Under the pieces are notes generated by a model. It ran no database searches. It was not told the DNA's origin and saw nothing but the letters and a program-made list of their open reading frames with translations. The position numbers and the translations under genes were made by a program. This document shows positions 43,011 to 48,852 of a stretch of 48,852 nt of DNA, piece by piece (the first letter of the stretch is position 1; each line of letters starts with the position of its first letter). The stretch covers positions 87,075 through 135,926 of the forward strand of contig CAJUNC010000004.1 of the NCBI GenBank assembly GCA_910587695.1, read 5' to 3'. Source of the DNA: an uncultured Lactobacillus sp. GTDB lineage: Bacteria > Bacillota > Bacilli > Lactobacillales > Lactobacillaceae.

Positions 43011-43564
43011 TGCTAGAAAAAATGACACCAAAAACTTTGACTCTCTGCGCTTTCGGGATCGCTTTAAATATCGTTGGCAGTGACCTAGCTTTATTTTTAC
43101 ATCTACCGCTTTATCTTGATACCTTAGGAACAATGCTTTGTGCCGCCTTGCTTGGTCCTATTTTAGGGATGCTTGTCGGAGCAAGTACAGCACTTTTTGT
43201 CGGATTGACCACCGATGTTTTTTCTTTATATTATTCCCCGATCCAATTATTGATCGGGGCGATCGTTGGTCTGCTTTTCAAATATCTCCATTCGCCTAAA
43301 AACTGGCAGATCTTAGGTACAGCTGGATTGATCTCTTTACCTGGGACCTTGACGAGTACAGTGATCACTTACTTCTTATTCAATGGTATCACTAGTTCAG
43401 GTTCTAGTATGTTGGTCCAACTCTTAAGTGGTTTGGGACTACAAAAAGCTTTAGCGATCTTTTTAGTTCAGCTAGGAACTGATTATTTAGACCGACTCTT
43501 GACTTTTTACTTGGTCTTACTGATCGTTTCAGCGCTCAAAAAGCGCCAACTTTTTACTTCTTAA
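43010..43564 (+). CDS. ECF-transporter S component, probably for queuine or preQ1
   Basis: 184 residues, with five to six membrane helices and a basic C-terminus. The pattern PLYLDTLGTMLCAALLGPILGMLVGAST is typical of S components that use a shared energising module (EcfA, EcfA', EcfT), and no ATPase is encoded here, as in group II systems of lactobacilli. It resembles the CD3073-type S component more than QueT by eye. The start overlaps the stop of the hydrolase by one base, and both are under the preQ1-I riboswitch, so the ligand is probably a 7-deazaguanine such as queuine, preQ1 or the nucleoside. The family assignment needs a profile search. Confidence 0.78.
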   Translation: MLEKMTPKTLTLCAFGIALNIVGSDLALFLHLPLYLDTLGTMLCAALLGPILGMLVGASTALFVGLTTDVFSLYYSPIQLLIGAIVGLLFKYLHSPKNWQILGTAGLISLPGTLTSTVITYFLFNGITSSGSSMLVQLLSGLGLQKALAIFLVQLGTDYLDRLLTFYLVLLIVSALKKRQLFTS

Positions 43565-43568
43565 AATT

Positions 43569-43612
43569 AAGCGACGTCCAAGCCTTATTTGGCTTGGACG
43601 TCGCTTTTTTTA
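43569..43612. terminator. Terminator between the S component gene and nagR
   Basis: Perfect 16-bp arms, AAGCGACGTCCAAGCC and its complement, around TTATTT, then TTTTTTTATTTTT on the plus strand. The minus-strand side has only a weak U tract. Confidence 0.9.
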
Positions 43613-44308
43613 TTTTTCTAAATAAAATTCAAACCGCTCACCAGCATATTGGGTCCGAACGTATTCAAAGGGACGACCATCACCTAATTTAGTGATCTGA
43701 CGTAGGCGCAAGATCGCTGACCCACGTTTTAACTCAAGATATTCAGCGATCTTTTCAGAAGCCAACATCGAGCTGACCGTTTGTTGCGCATGACCGATCG
43801 TCAGGCCATTTTCTTGTAACGTACCGTAAAGTGAATTGGTGATCTGTTTGCGTTGGTAATTTTTGATCAGATCATATGGTAAAGTCGCTACTTCAAAACA
43901 GATCGGAACTTCATCGGCATATCTGATACGCTCCATCCGCAATACTTTTTGGCCAGGCTCTAACTTTAAATGCTCACTTTCACTGAGCGAAGGGGCAGTC
44001 ACCAAATAAGAGACCGTCTTACTGGAAGGTGTCTTTCCTTGCGCTTCCGTCAACGCCGTAAAACTCGTGACCCCAGACATTTTTTCTTGGACCTTTTTGC
44101 GTGCTACATAAGTACCTGACCCGATCTGGCGCTCTAAGATCCCTTCTTCGACTAAAGTCTGGATCGCTTGACGCAAGGTCATTCGACTGACACCAAACTG
44201 CACCGCTAGATCACGTTCTGAGGGGATCCGATCACCGACCGCCCAACGATTAGCTTCGATCTCTTGCTTGATTTTATTATGGATCTGAATGTAAATGGGT
44301 GAACCCAT
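43610..44308 (-). CDS. nagR: GntR-family (HutC/UTRA) regulator, probable NagR
   Basis: 232 residues from the ATG at 44306-44308, with GGAAGG eight bases upstream; a GTG nine bases earlier would overlap that site. The N-terminal winged helix contains IPSERDLAVQFGVSRMTLRQAIQTL, and the C-terminal half is a UTRA ligand domain with RIRYADEVPICFEVATLP. It follows nagA in the same direction, 24 bp away. An operator of the NagR/DasR type lies in the nagA promoter, so it most likely represses its own operon until an aminosugar phosphate (GlcN6P or GlcNAc6P) binds. Confidence 0.88.
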   Translation of the reverse strand: MGSPIYIQIHNKIKQEIEANRWAVGDRIPSERDLAVQFGVSRMTLRQAIQTLVEEGILERQIGSGTYVARKKVQEKMSGVTSFTALTEAQGKTPSSKTVSYLVTAPSLSESEHLKLEPGQKVLRMERIRYADEVPICFEVATLPYDLIKNYQRKQITNSLYGTLQENGLTIGHAQQTVSSMLASEKIAEYLELKRGSAILRLRQITKLGDGRPFEYVRTQYAGERFEFYLEK

Positions 44309-44332
44309 GACTACCACCTTCCATATTGGGGA

Positions 44333-45469
44333 TTATTTTTTAAATCGGCGTCCAAAGCTATATGTTTCGACTAGATCAAGATCATGATCAAAGACGTTAA
44401 AATCAGCGTCTTTGCCCACTGCTAACACACCTTTTTGTGTTAAGCCAAATTCTTTAGCTTGATTTAAAGAAGTCATCTTGATCGCGTCTTCTAGTGAACA
44501 GCCGGTAAACTTCATGATATTTACAAAAGCGTCCTTATATTGTAAAACACTTCCGGCTAAATTACCACTCTCAAGGCGAGCTTGTTTATCTTTGACGATA
44601 ACTTTTTGGCCACCTAATTCAGAAACTCCTTCGGGCATACCCTTAGCTCGCATCGAATCAGTTACTAATTCGATCTTATCTGGTCCCTTCAATTCATACG
44701 CTAATTTGATCATATCAGGACACACATGGAAACCATCAGCGATCAATTCACAATAGATATTATCTTCTAGCAAAGCGTGACCCGTCACACCTGGTTCACG
44801 ATGTTTGAATTCGCGTTGCGCATTATACAAATGCGTTACGTGGCTAGCACGGGAATGCTTCATCTGTTCGCGAGTCGCATTACTATGCCCAACAGAAGGC
44901 ACGATCCCATGTTCAAGACAGTATTGCTCAAATTCAGGCGAAGTTTCATGCTCAGGTGCATAGGTCACCAATTTGATCATGTTACCAGATAATTCGTTCC
45001 AATGATCAAATAATTTCGTATCTGGAGCTTGAATATATTCTTCTGGTTGTGCCCCCTTAAAGACTGGCGAAACAAAGGGCCCTTCCAAATGGATACCTTG
45101 AATAACTGGATTCTTAGCTGCGGCTTCTTTGATCGCTGTCATCGCATGCGCAATATTTTCGGGTGATTGAGTCATTGTCGTTGGAAAATAAGTCGTGACA
45201 CCTTCATAGACCATATCATCGACCATTTCACTCAATTCTTTAGCATTACCATCCATCGCATCAAAATTATAACCACCGTGACTATGTACATCGATAAAGC
45301 CCGGCACGATGATCTTACCTTCAACATCGATCACCTCTTGATCAGCTGGTGAAACTCGATATTCACTCATTGGACCGATCGCTTCGATCTGCTCATCAAA
45401 TCGAATATAGGCGTCATCTATCTTATCTTCTCCTGTGTAAACAACAGCATGCTTGATAACTTTGCTCAT
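44333..45469 (-). CDS. nagA: N-acetylglucosamine-6-phosphate deacetylase
   Basis: 378 residues of the amidohydrolase superfamily. Metal and active-site motifs: FIDVHSHGGYNFD (HxH), GIHLEGPFVSP, VGHSNAT, HLYNAQ and LVTDSMRAKG with the catalytic Asp. It removes acetate from GlcNAc6P in cell-wall turnover and host-glycan use, producing glucosamine-6-phosphate for NagB, which is not in the window. The sequence AAAGCGGG precedes the ATG. The promoter holds a clear NagR operator, and a cre-like stretch (AGAAAGCGGGTTCA, 11 of 14 consensus bases) lies in the leader. Confidence 0.95.
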   Translation of the reverse strand: MSKVIKHAVVYTGEDKIDDAYIRFDEQIEAIGPMSEYRVSPADQEVIDVEGKIIVPGFIDVHSHGGYNFDAMDGNAKELSEMVDDMVYEGVTTYFPTTMTQSPENIAHAMTAIKEAAAKNPVIQGIHLEGPFVSPVFKGAQPEEYIQAPDTKLFDHWNELSGNMIKLVTYAPEHETSPEFEQYCLEHGIVPSVGHSNATREQMKHSRASHVTHLYNAQREFKHREPGVTGHALLEDNIYCELIADGFHVCPDMIKLAYELKGPDKIELVTDSMRAKGMPEGVSELGGQKVIVKDKQARLESGNLAGSVLQYKDAFVNIMKFTGCSLEDAIKMTSLNQAKEFGLTQKGVLAVGKDADFNVFDHDLDLVETYSFGRRFKK

Positions 45470-45504
45470 AATTGAACCCGCTTTCTTATTTTGATTACAA
45501 CTTA

Positions 45505-45533
45505 ATAGTAATAGGTATAGACCAAAATTACAA
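45505..45533 (-). promoter_or_regulatory. nagA promoter with NagR-type operator in the spacer
   Basis: Minus strand: TTGTAA (45528-45533), 17 bp, TACTAT (45505-45510). The spacer is TTTTGGTCTATACCTAT, whose TGGTCTATACCT is a near-palindrome of the NagR/DasR type (TGGTCTAGACCA). An operator between -35 and -10 is a classic repressor position. Confidence 0.8.
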
Positions 45534-45543
45534 GCACAAACGC

Positions 45544-46344
45544 TTATTTTCCTTGATCTTTATCGATCGTCGCATCCATGCCCTTGATCACAGCCGTCAT
45601 AAAGCCGGCTTCTTCCATGGCAAGTAAGCCAGCGATCGTCGTTCCGCCAGGTGAACAAACATCATCAACTAGTTGCATCGGTGTCTTTTGATCAGCTAAA
45701 ACTTTTTGCGCACTCCCCAAAACAGCTTGAGCTGCGATCTTGGTCGCTTGCTCTTTTTTCAAGCCATATTTGACCCCAGCTCGTGACATCGCATCGATGA
45801 AAAAATAAACATAAGCTGGCGAACTACCCGCTAAAGCAACAAAAGTACTGAAATCTTTTTCAGGCAATATCTCAGTTTGGCCGATCATTTCAAATAGTCC
45901 TTTGACGCGCATAAAATTAGTCTCAGTCACAGCAGGGCTTGCATTCAAAGCTGTCATTCCAGCCGCGATCTCTGCATTGACATTTGGCATTATACGGACG
46001 ATCTCTAGATCTTTAGGTGTTAGCTCTAGTAAATCAGCGATCTCTGCGATAGATACTCCCGTCACCATTGAAACGATGACCGGCTTTTTGGCTTGTACTG
46101 TCGCCTTGATCTCGTGTAAGACCTCAGCTAATACGATCGGTTTGACTGCTAAGAAAATAATGTCTGCATTTGAAATGACTTCTGTATTGCTAGCACAAGC
46201 GTGTAGCCCATGTTCTTTAGCATATGGTCCATAGCTTGCTTTATGGGCGCTGTGGAGATAGATCTCAGCTTTTTGCCCCTGACTTAACCAACCATTGATA
46301 ATTGCCCGTGCCATATTTCCAGCACCGATAAATCCTAATTTCAT
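45544..46344 (-). CDS. proC: Pyrroline-5-carboxylate reductase
   Basis: 266 residues. The N-terminal Rossmann motif GFIGAGNMARAIINGW binds NAD(P)H, FLAVKP follows, and the C-terminal dimerisation domain carries LAGSSPAYVYFFIDAM and VCSPGGTTIAGL, the ProC signature. It performs the last step of proline synthesis. AGGTGAGTAA precedes the ATG. Only 30 bp separate it from the tRNA-Gln terminator, and the only promoter-like pair there (TTACTT, 17 bp, TAATTT) is weak and overlaps that hairpin. Expression may depend on read-through of the tRNA terminator. Confidence 0.95.
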   Translation of the reverse strand: MKLGFIGAGNMARAIINGWLSQGQKAEIYLHSAHKASYGPYAKEHGLHACASNTEVISNADIIFLAVKPIVLAEVLHEIKATVQAKKPVIVSMVTGVSIAEIADLLELTPKDLEIVRIMPNVNAEIAAGMTALNASPAVTETNFMRVKGLFEMIGQTEILPEKDFSTFVALAGSSPAYVYFFIDAMSRAGVKYGLKKEQATKIAAQAVLGSAQKVLADQKTPMQLVDDVCSPGGTTIAGLLAMEEAGFMTAVIKGMDATIDKDQGK

Positions 46345-46367
46345 TTACTCACCTGCTTTTTTAAATT

Positions 46368-46400
46368 AAAAAAAGGTCACGACCTAAGTAAGTCGTGACC
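46368..46400 (-). terminator. Terminator of the tRNA-Tyr/tRNA-Gln unit
   Basis: AGGTCACGAC and GTCGTGACCT are exact complements around an 8-base loop; on the minus strand seven T follow. Confidence 0.9.
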
Positions 46401-46409
46401 TATCAGTCA

Positions 46410-46481
46410 TTGGGCTAGCTGGATTCGAACCAGCGCATGACGGTACCAAAAACCGTTGCCTTACCGCTTGGCTATAGCCCA
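46410..46481 (-). tRNA. tRNA-Gln (anticodon TTG)
   Basis: Acceptor TGGGCTA/TAGCCCA, anticodon stem ACGGT/ACCGT with loop TTTTGGT, T arm GGTTCGAATCC. The CCA end is not encoded. Confidence 0.95.
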
Positions 46482-46484
46482 ATA

Positions 46485-46570
46485 TGGTGGAAGGGAGTGG
46501 ATTCGAACCACCGAACCCGAAGGAGCGGATTTACAGTCCGCCGCGTTTAGCCAGACTTCGCTACCCTTCC
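46485..46570 (-). tRNA. tRNA-Tyr (anticodon GTA)
   Basis: Acceptor GGAAGGG/CCCTTCC, long variable arm, anticodon loop CTGTAAA, encoded 3' CCA. It lies 4 bp upstream of tRNA-Gln on the same strand. A TATAAT at 46614-46619 (minus) is the likely -10 for both. Confidence 0.95.
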
Positions 46571-46712
46571 GTATTCCATATCTCATATCAGATGACTTAA
46601 CGCATCCGACTTAATTATAATACCCTGTTTAGGATCAAAATGCAACACTTTTTGAAAATTTTTTTAAATAATTTTTTTCTGACCCTTTTTAAAGCTTTAA
46701 ACTAATCGCCAA

Positions 46713-46745
46713 TAAAAAAACTGTACCGCTGATCTGCGATACAGT
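46713..46745 (-). terminator. Terminator of dtpT
   Basis: On the minus strand ACTGTATCGC pairs with GCGGTACAGT (one G-U) and is followed by seven T. Confidence 0.85.
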
Positions 46746-46751
46746 CAAATG

Positions 46752-48221
46752 TTAATTAACGTTTTCCATTAGTTTTTTGATACGTGGTGTTAAAACTAAA
46801 AGTAATCCACCAAAGACTACAGTAACGATCCCGATAGTCCCAAAGTAAACTACTTCAGTTCCATCATTGTAGAGACGTACGATCTGTGCATTGAAGGCTT
46901 GGGCCACCGCGTCACCTAAGAACCAAATACTCATCATTTGAGCTTGGAAAGCTTTAGGCGCTAATTTGGTCGTCACAGAAAGGCCGATCGGTGAGATCAA
47001 CATTTCCCCGATGATAACTAAAGCCCAACTCATGATCAACCACAACGGGCTGACCTTAGCATCTGTCCCAAATAAAAGACCTGGTAACATCATCCAGATA
47101 AAGGATGCCCCAGCAAAGAACAGACCAAAAGAAAACTTCATTGGTGATGATGGTTGTTTCTTCCCTAACTTAGTCCATAATTTTGCAAAGAATGGAACAT
47201 ACAACATGATGAAGAGTGGATTCATACTTTGGAACCAACTTGATGGGAAGTTAAAGCCAAATAATGATAGGCGTGTTTGTTCGTTGGCAAATAATGCTAA
47301 AACAACCGAGCCTTGTTCTTCGATCGACCAGAAAAGCACAGATGCGATGAACAATGGGATATAGGCTAACACACGTGAACGTTCCACTTTATCGATCTTG
47401 TTACTTGCCAAGATCTTAACGAAGTAATAAATCGGAATACATACCGCAAAGATCGTCAATAAGTTGATGATGTTCATGATCGTAAACATATTGAAGAGCA
47501 ACATCAAAGCAATGATCAAGGCGACCAAGACGCTCCAAACAGCGGTCTTTTTACCCAGGCTCTTTATTTCATCTGGTTCAAGTGGATCAGTTGGATATAA
47601 GCTTTCTTTAGAAAGATACTTCCGGCCATCGATCGAGTATTGGATCAAACCAAAGAACATTCCGATCGCAGCCAATGAAAAGCCAAGGTGGAAATTGACT
47701 TGTTGTCCCAACCAACCAACTGTTAGTGGTGCGATAAACGCTCCCATGTTGATCCCAAAGACAAAGATACTAAAGCCTGAATCCCGTCTTGTATCTTCAG
47801 GAGTATATAAGCCACCGACCATTTCGGAAACATTTGGTTTAAGTAGCCCCGTCCCGATCACGATCAAGGCGATCGATAAGAAGAGAGCCAATCTGCCAAA
47901 TGGAGTCGCTAAAACGATATGACCTAGCATGATCAAGACCCCACCGACAAAGACTGTTTTCCGACTTCCCCAGATACGGTCACTGACAAAGCCACCGATC
48001 ACACTGGATAAGTAAACAAGCGAACCATAGATCGACATAATTGAAGCTGCTGTCGTCTTATCAAAACCTAGACCGCCTTGTGAGACGGAATAATACATAT
48101 AGTAAAGTAAGATGGCACGCATACCATAGTAACTAAATCTTTCCCACATTTCCGTGAAAAAGAGTGTTGATAAACCGCGTGGATGCCCTAGAAACGTGGG
48201 CTCCTGTGTTTTATCTGTCAT
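46752..48221 (-). CDS. dtpT: Proton-dependent di-/tripeptide transporter DtpT (POT/PTR2 family)
   Basis: 489 residues and about 14 membrane helices. The POT hallmark ExxERFxYYG is seen in FFTEMWERFSYYGMRA, and the PTR2 signature region FSIFVFGINMGAFIAP follows. The family imports di- and tripeptides with protons. In lactobacilli these peptides are then cut by cytoplasmic peptidases such as the PepC encoded at 26232. GGAGG precedes the ATG. A TATAAT lies about 95 bp upstream, and an inverted repeat sits between promoter and start. Confidence 0.96.
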   Translation of the reverse strand: MTDKTQEPTFLGHPRGLSTLFFTEMWERFSYYGMRAILLYYMYYSVSQGGLGFDKTTAASIMSIYGSLVYLSSVIGGFVSDRIWGSRKTVFVGGVLIMLGHIVLATPFGRLALFLSIALIVIGTGLLKPNVSEMVGGLYTPEDTRRDSGFSIFVFGINMGAFIAPLTVGWLGQQVNFHLGFSLAAIGMFFGLIQYSIDGRKYLSKESLYPTDPLEPDEIKSLGKKTAVWSVLVALIIALMLLFNMFTIMNIINLLTIFAVCIPIYYFVKILASNKIDKVERSRVLAYIPLFIASVLFWSIEEQGSVVLALFANEQTRLSLFGFNFPSSWFQSMNPLFIMLYVPFFAKLWTKLGKKQPSSPMKFSFGLFFAGASFIWMMLPGLLFGTDAKVSPLWLIMSWALVIIGEMLISPIGLSVTTKLAPKAFQAQMMSIWFLGDAVAQAFNAQIVRLYNDGTEVVYFGTIGIVTVVFGGLLLVLTPRIKKLMENVN

Positions 48222-48275
48222 TTAAATTCCTCCAAACAGTGCCAAAAGACATCAATTGTTCGTTACACAATTACA

Positions 48276-48311
48276 ATACATTGAATAAATAATAAGAAAA
48301 ATGCAATGTAT
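48276..48311. other. Inverted repeat in the dtpT leader
   Basis: ATACATTG and CAATGTAT flank 20 AT-rich bases, 55-90 bp upstream of dtpT. It may be an operator; no known family is matched. The remaining spacer 48312-48584 is AT-rich, and I see no gene in it. Confidence 0.35.
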
Positions 48312-48314
48312 AAC

Positions 48315-48320
48315 AGTACT
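48315..48320 (-). promoter_or_regulatory. Possible -10 of dtpT
   Basis: TATAAT on the minus strand, about 95 bp before the start codon, with the inverted repeat at 48276-48311 just downstream of the expected transcription start. Confidence 0.35.
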
Positions 48321-48584
48321 ATTATAAGTTTCAAAAAATGATACGTCAAATCAATATTAGAATAAATTTACTGAATATACCCCCTAACTAAGAATAATTA
48401 CATTATCATATCATGTTTTTTTGCATAAATAGTTAATATAATGGATAAAACTCGCTATTTTACTTAAATTCCAACATTTTTCCCTAAATGTCTTACTTCA
48501 TAATAATTCGACTGAGCAAGTTAAGATATTTAAGAATTCTTCTCAGAAAACTCATGCTATTCAGATGCTTAAATGCTTTTAATA

Positions 48585-48618
48585 CAAAAAGAGATCTAGG
48601 AGAATTCCTAGATCTCTT
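48585..48618 (-). terminator. Terminator of the right-hand tRNA cluster
   Basis: AAGAGATCTAGGA and its exact complement flank a 4-base loop; on the minus strand TTTTTG follows. Confidence 0.9.
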
Positions 48619-48634
48619 ACCGTGTAAAACCTAC

Positions 48635-48707
48635 TGCCGGTTGCAGGATTCGAACCTGTGACCCTCGGTTTACGATACCGATGCTCTACCAACTGAGCTA
48701 AACCGGC
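48635..48707 (-). tRNA. tRNA-Thr (anticodon CGT)
   Basis: Acceptor GCCGGTT/AACCGGC, D arm AGCTCAGTTGGTAGAGC, anticodon loop ATCGTAA, T arm GGTTCGAATCC. CCA is not encoded. Last gene of the cluster. Confidence 0.95.
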
Positions 48708-48717
48708 GAAACAATGA

Positions 48718-48789
48718 TGACCCGTACGGGATTTGAACCCATGTTACCGCCGTGAAAGGGCGGTGTCTTAACCACTTGACCAACGGGCC
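48718..48789 (-). tRNA. tRNA-Glu (anticodon TTC)
   Basis: Acceptor GGCCCGT/ACGGGTC, anticodon stem CCGCC/GGCGG with loop CTTTCAC, T arm GGTTCAAATCC. CCA is not encoded. It is the substrate of the GltX encoded at 20221-21711. Confidence 0.95.
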
Positions 48790-48805
48790 ATGATATAAAA
48801 ATCAA

Positions 48806-48852
48806 CTCCGGCAGGCGGACTCGAACCGTCGACAGCCTGATTAACAGTCAGG
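48806..48852 (-). tRNA. tRNA-Asn (anticodon GTT), 5' part beyond the window
   Basis: Visible are the anticodon stem and loop (CCTGA, CTGTTAA, TCAGG), the variable loop, the T arm GGTTCGAGTCC and the 3' acceptor strand TGCCGGA with discriminator G. The D arm and 5' acceptor strand are cut off by the right edge. Confidence 0.92.

Noticed and set aside
48312..48584. A small gene in the dtpT to tRNA spacer
   Set aside because: The stretch is AT-rich, has stops in all frames and shows no ribosome binding site followed by an open frame of useful length.

Overview
The window looks like a chromosome segment from a low-GC Gram-positive lactic acid bacterium of the family Lactobacillaceae. Ligilactobacillus is my best guess, by inference from gene order and style only. 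The reasons are dipeptide/tripeptide transport by a DtpT-type carrier, a PepC aminopeptidase, LPXTG/YSIRK surface proteins with mucus-binding repeats, strong GGAGG-type ribosome binding sites, and the conserved run radA - PIN/TRAM - gltX - cysS - mrnC - rlmB - yacP.

Positions 1-16626 are an accessory surface-adhesin locus. It holds a giant YSIRK-type mucus-binding protein gene that runs off the left edge (1-4753, minus), a divergent AraC-type regulator of the kind found beside YSIRK proteins (5026-6213, plus), and a second giant paralogous adhesin (6314-16626, minus). The second adhesin is split by a one-base frameshift at 8631-8633 into an N-terminal YSIRK part and a C-terminal LPQTG part. 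Both adhesin promoters carry a pair of about 25-bp direct repeats spaced exactly 53 bp and placed almost the same distance from the start codon. These are good candidates for the regulator's binding sites.

Positions 16886-24911 are a conserved housekeeping run on the minus strand (dUTPase, RadA, PIN/TRAM ATPase-like protein, GltX, CysS, Mini-III, RlmB, YacP/Rae1), interrupted between gltX and cysS by a hairpin-dense spacer with a MITE-like palindrome. Positions 25048-31092 hold a GNAT protein, rpiA, pepC, a phosphoglycerate mutase paralogue, a ThrE-type exporter and an LCP cell-wall ligase. Positions 31320-38481 hold a secreted coiled-coil/CHAP hydrolase with a WalR-type box, a lone fabH next to two inverted DnaA boxes, tRNA-Leu, sprT-tex and recQ. 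Positions 38686-41012 are an NAD-salvage pair (pncB-nadE), followed by a TagA-type glycosyltransferase.

The most notable small system is at 41919-43564. A preQ1-I riboswitch precedes a nucleoside hydrolase and an ECF-transporter S component. Together they read as a queuosine/queuine salvage operon in which the nucleobase precursor controls its own uptake and release. The hydrolase has Asn where classical nucleoside hydrolases have the catalytic His. After it come nagA-nagR, with an operator placed inside the nagA promoter, then proC, tRNA-Gln, tRNA-Tyr, the peptide transporter DtpT, and a tRNA cluster (Thr, Glu, Asn) that runs off the right edge. No insertion sequence, prophage or CRISPR array was seen.
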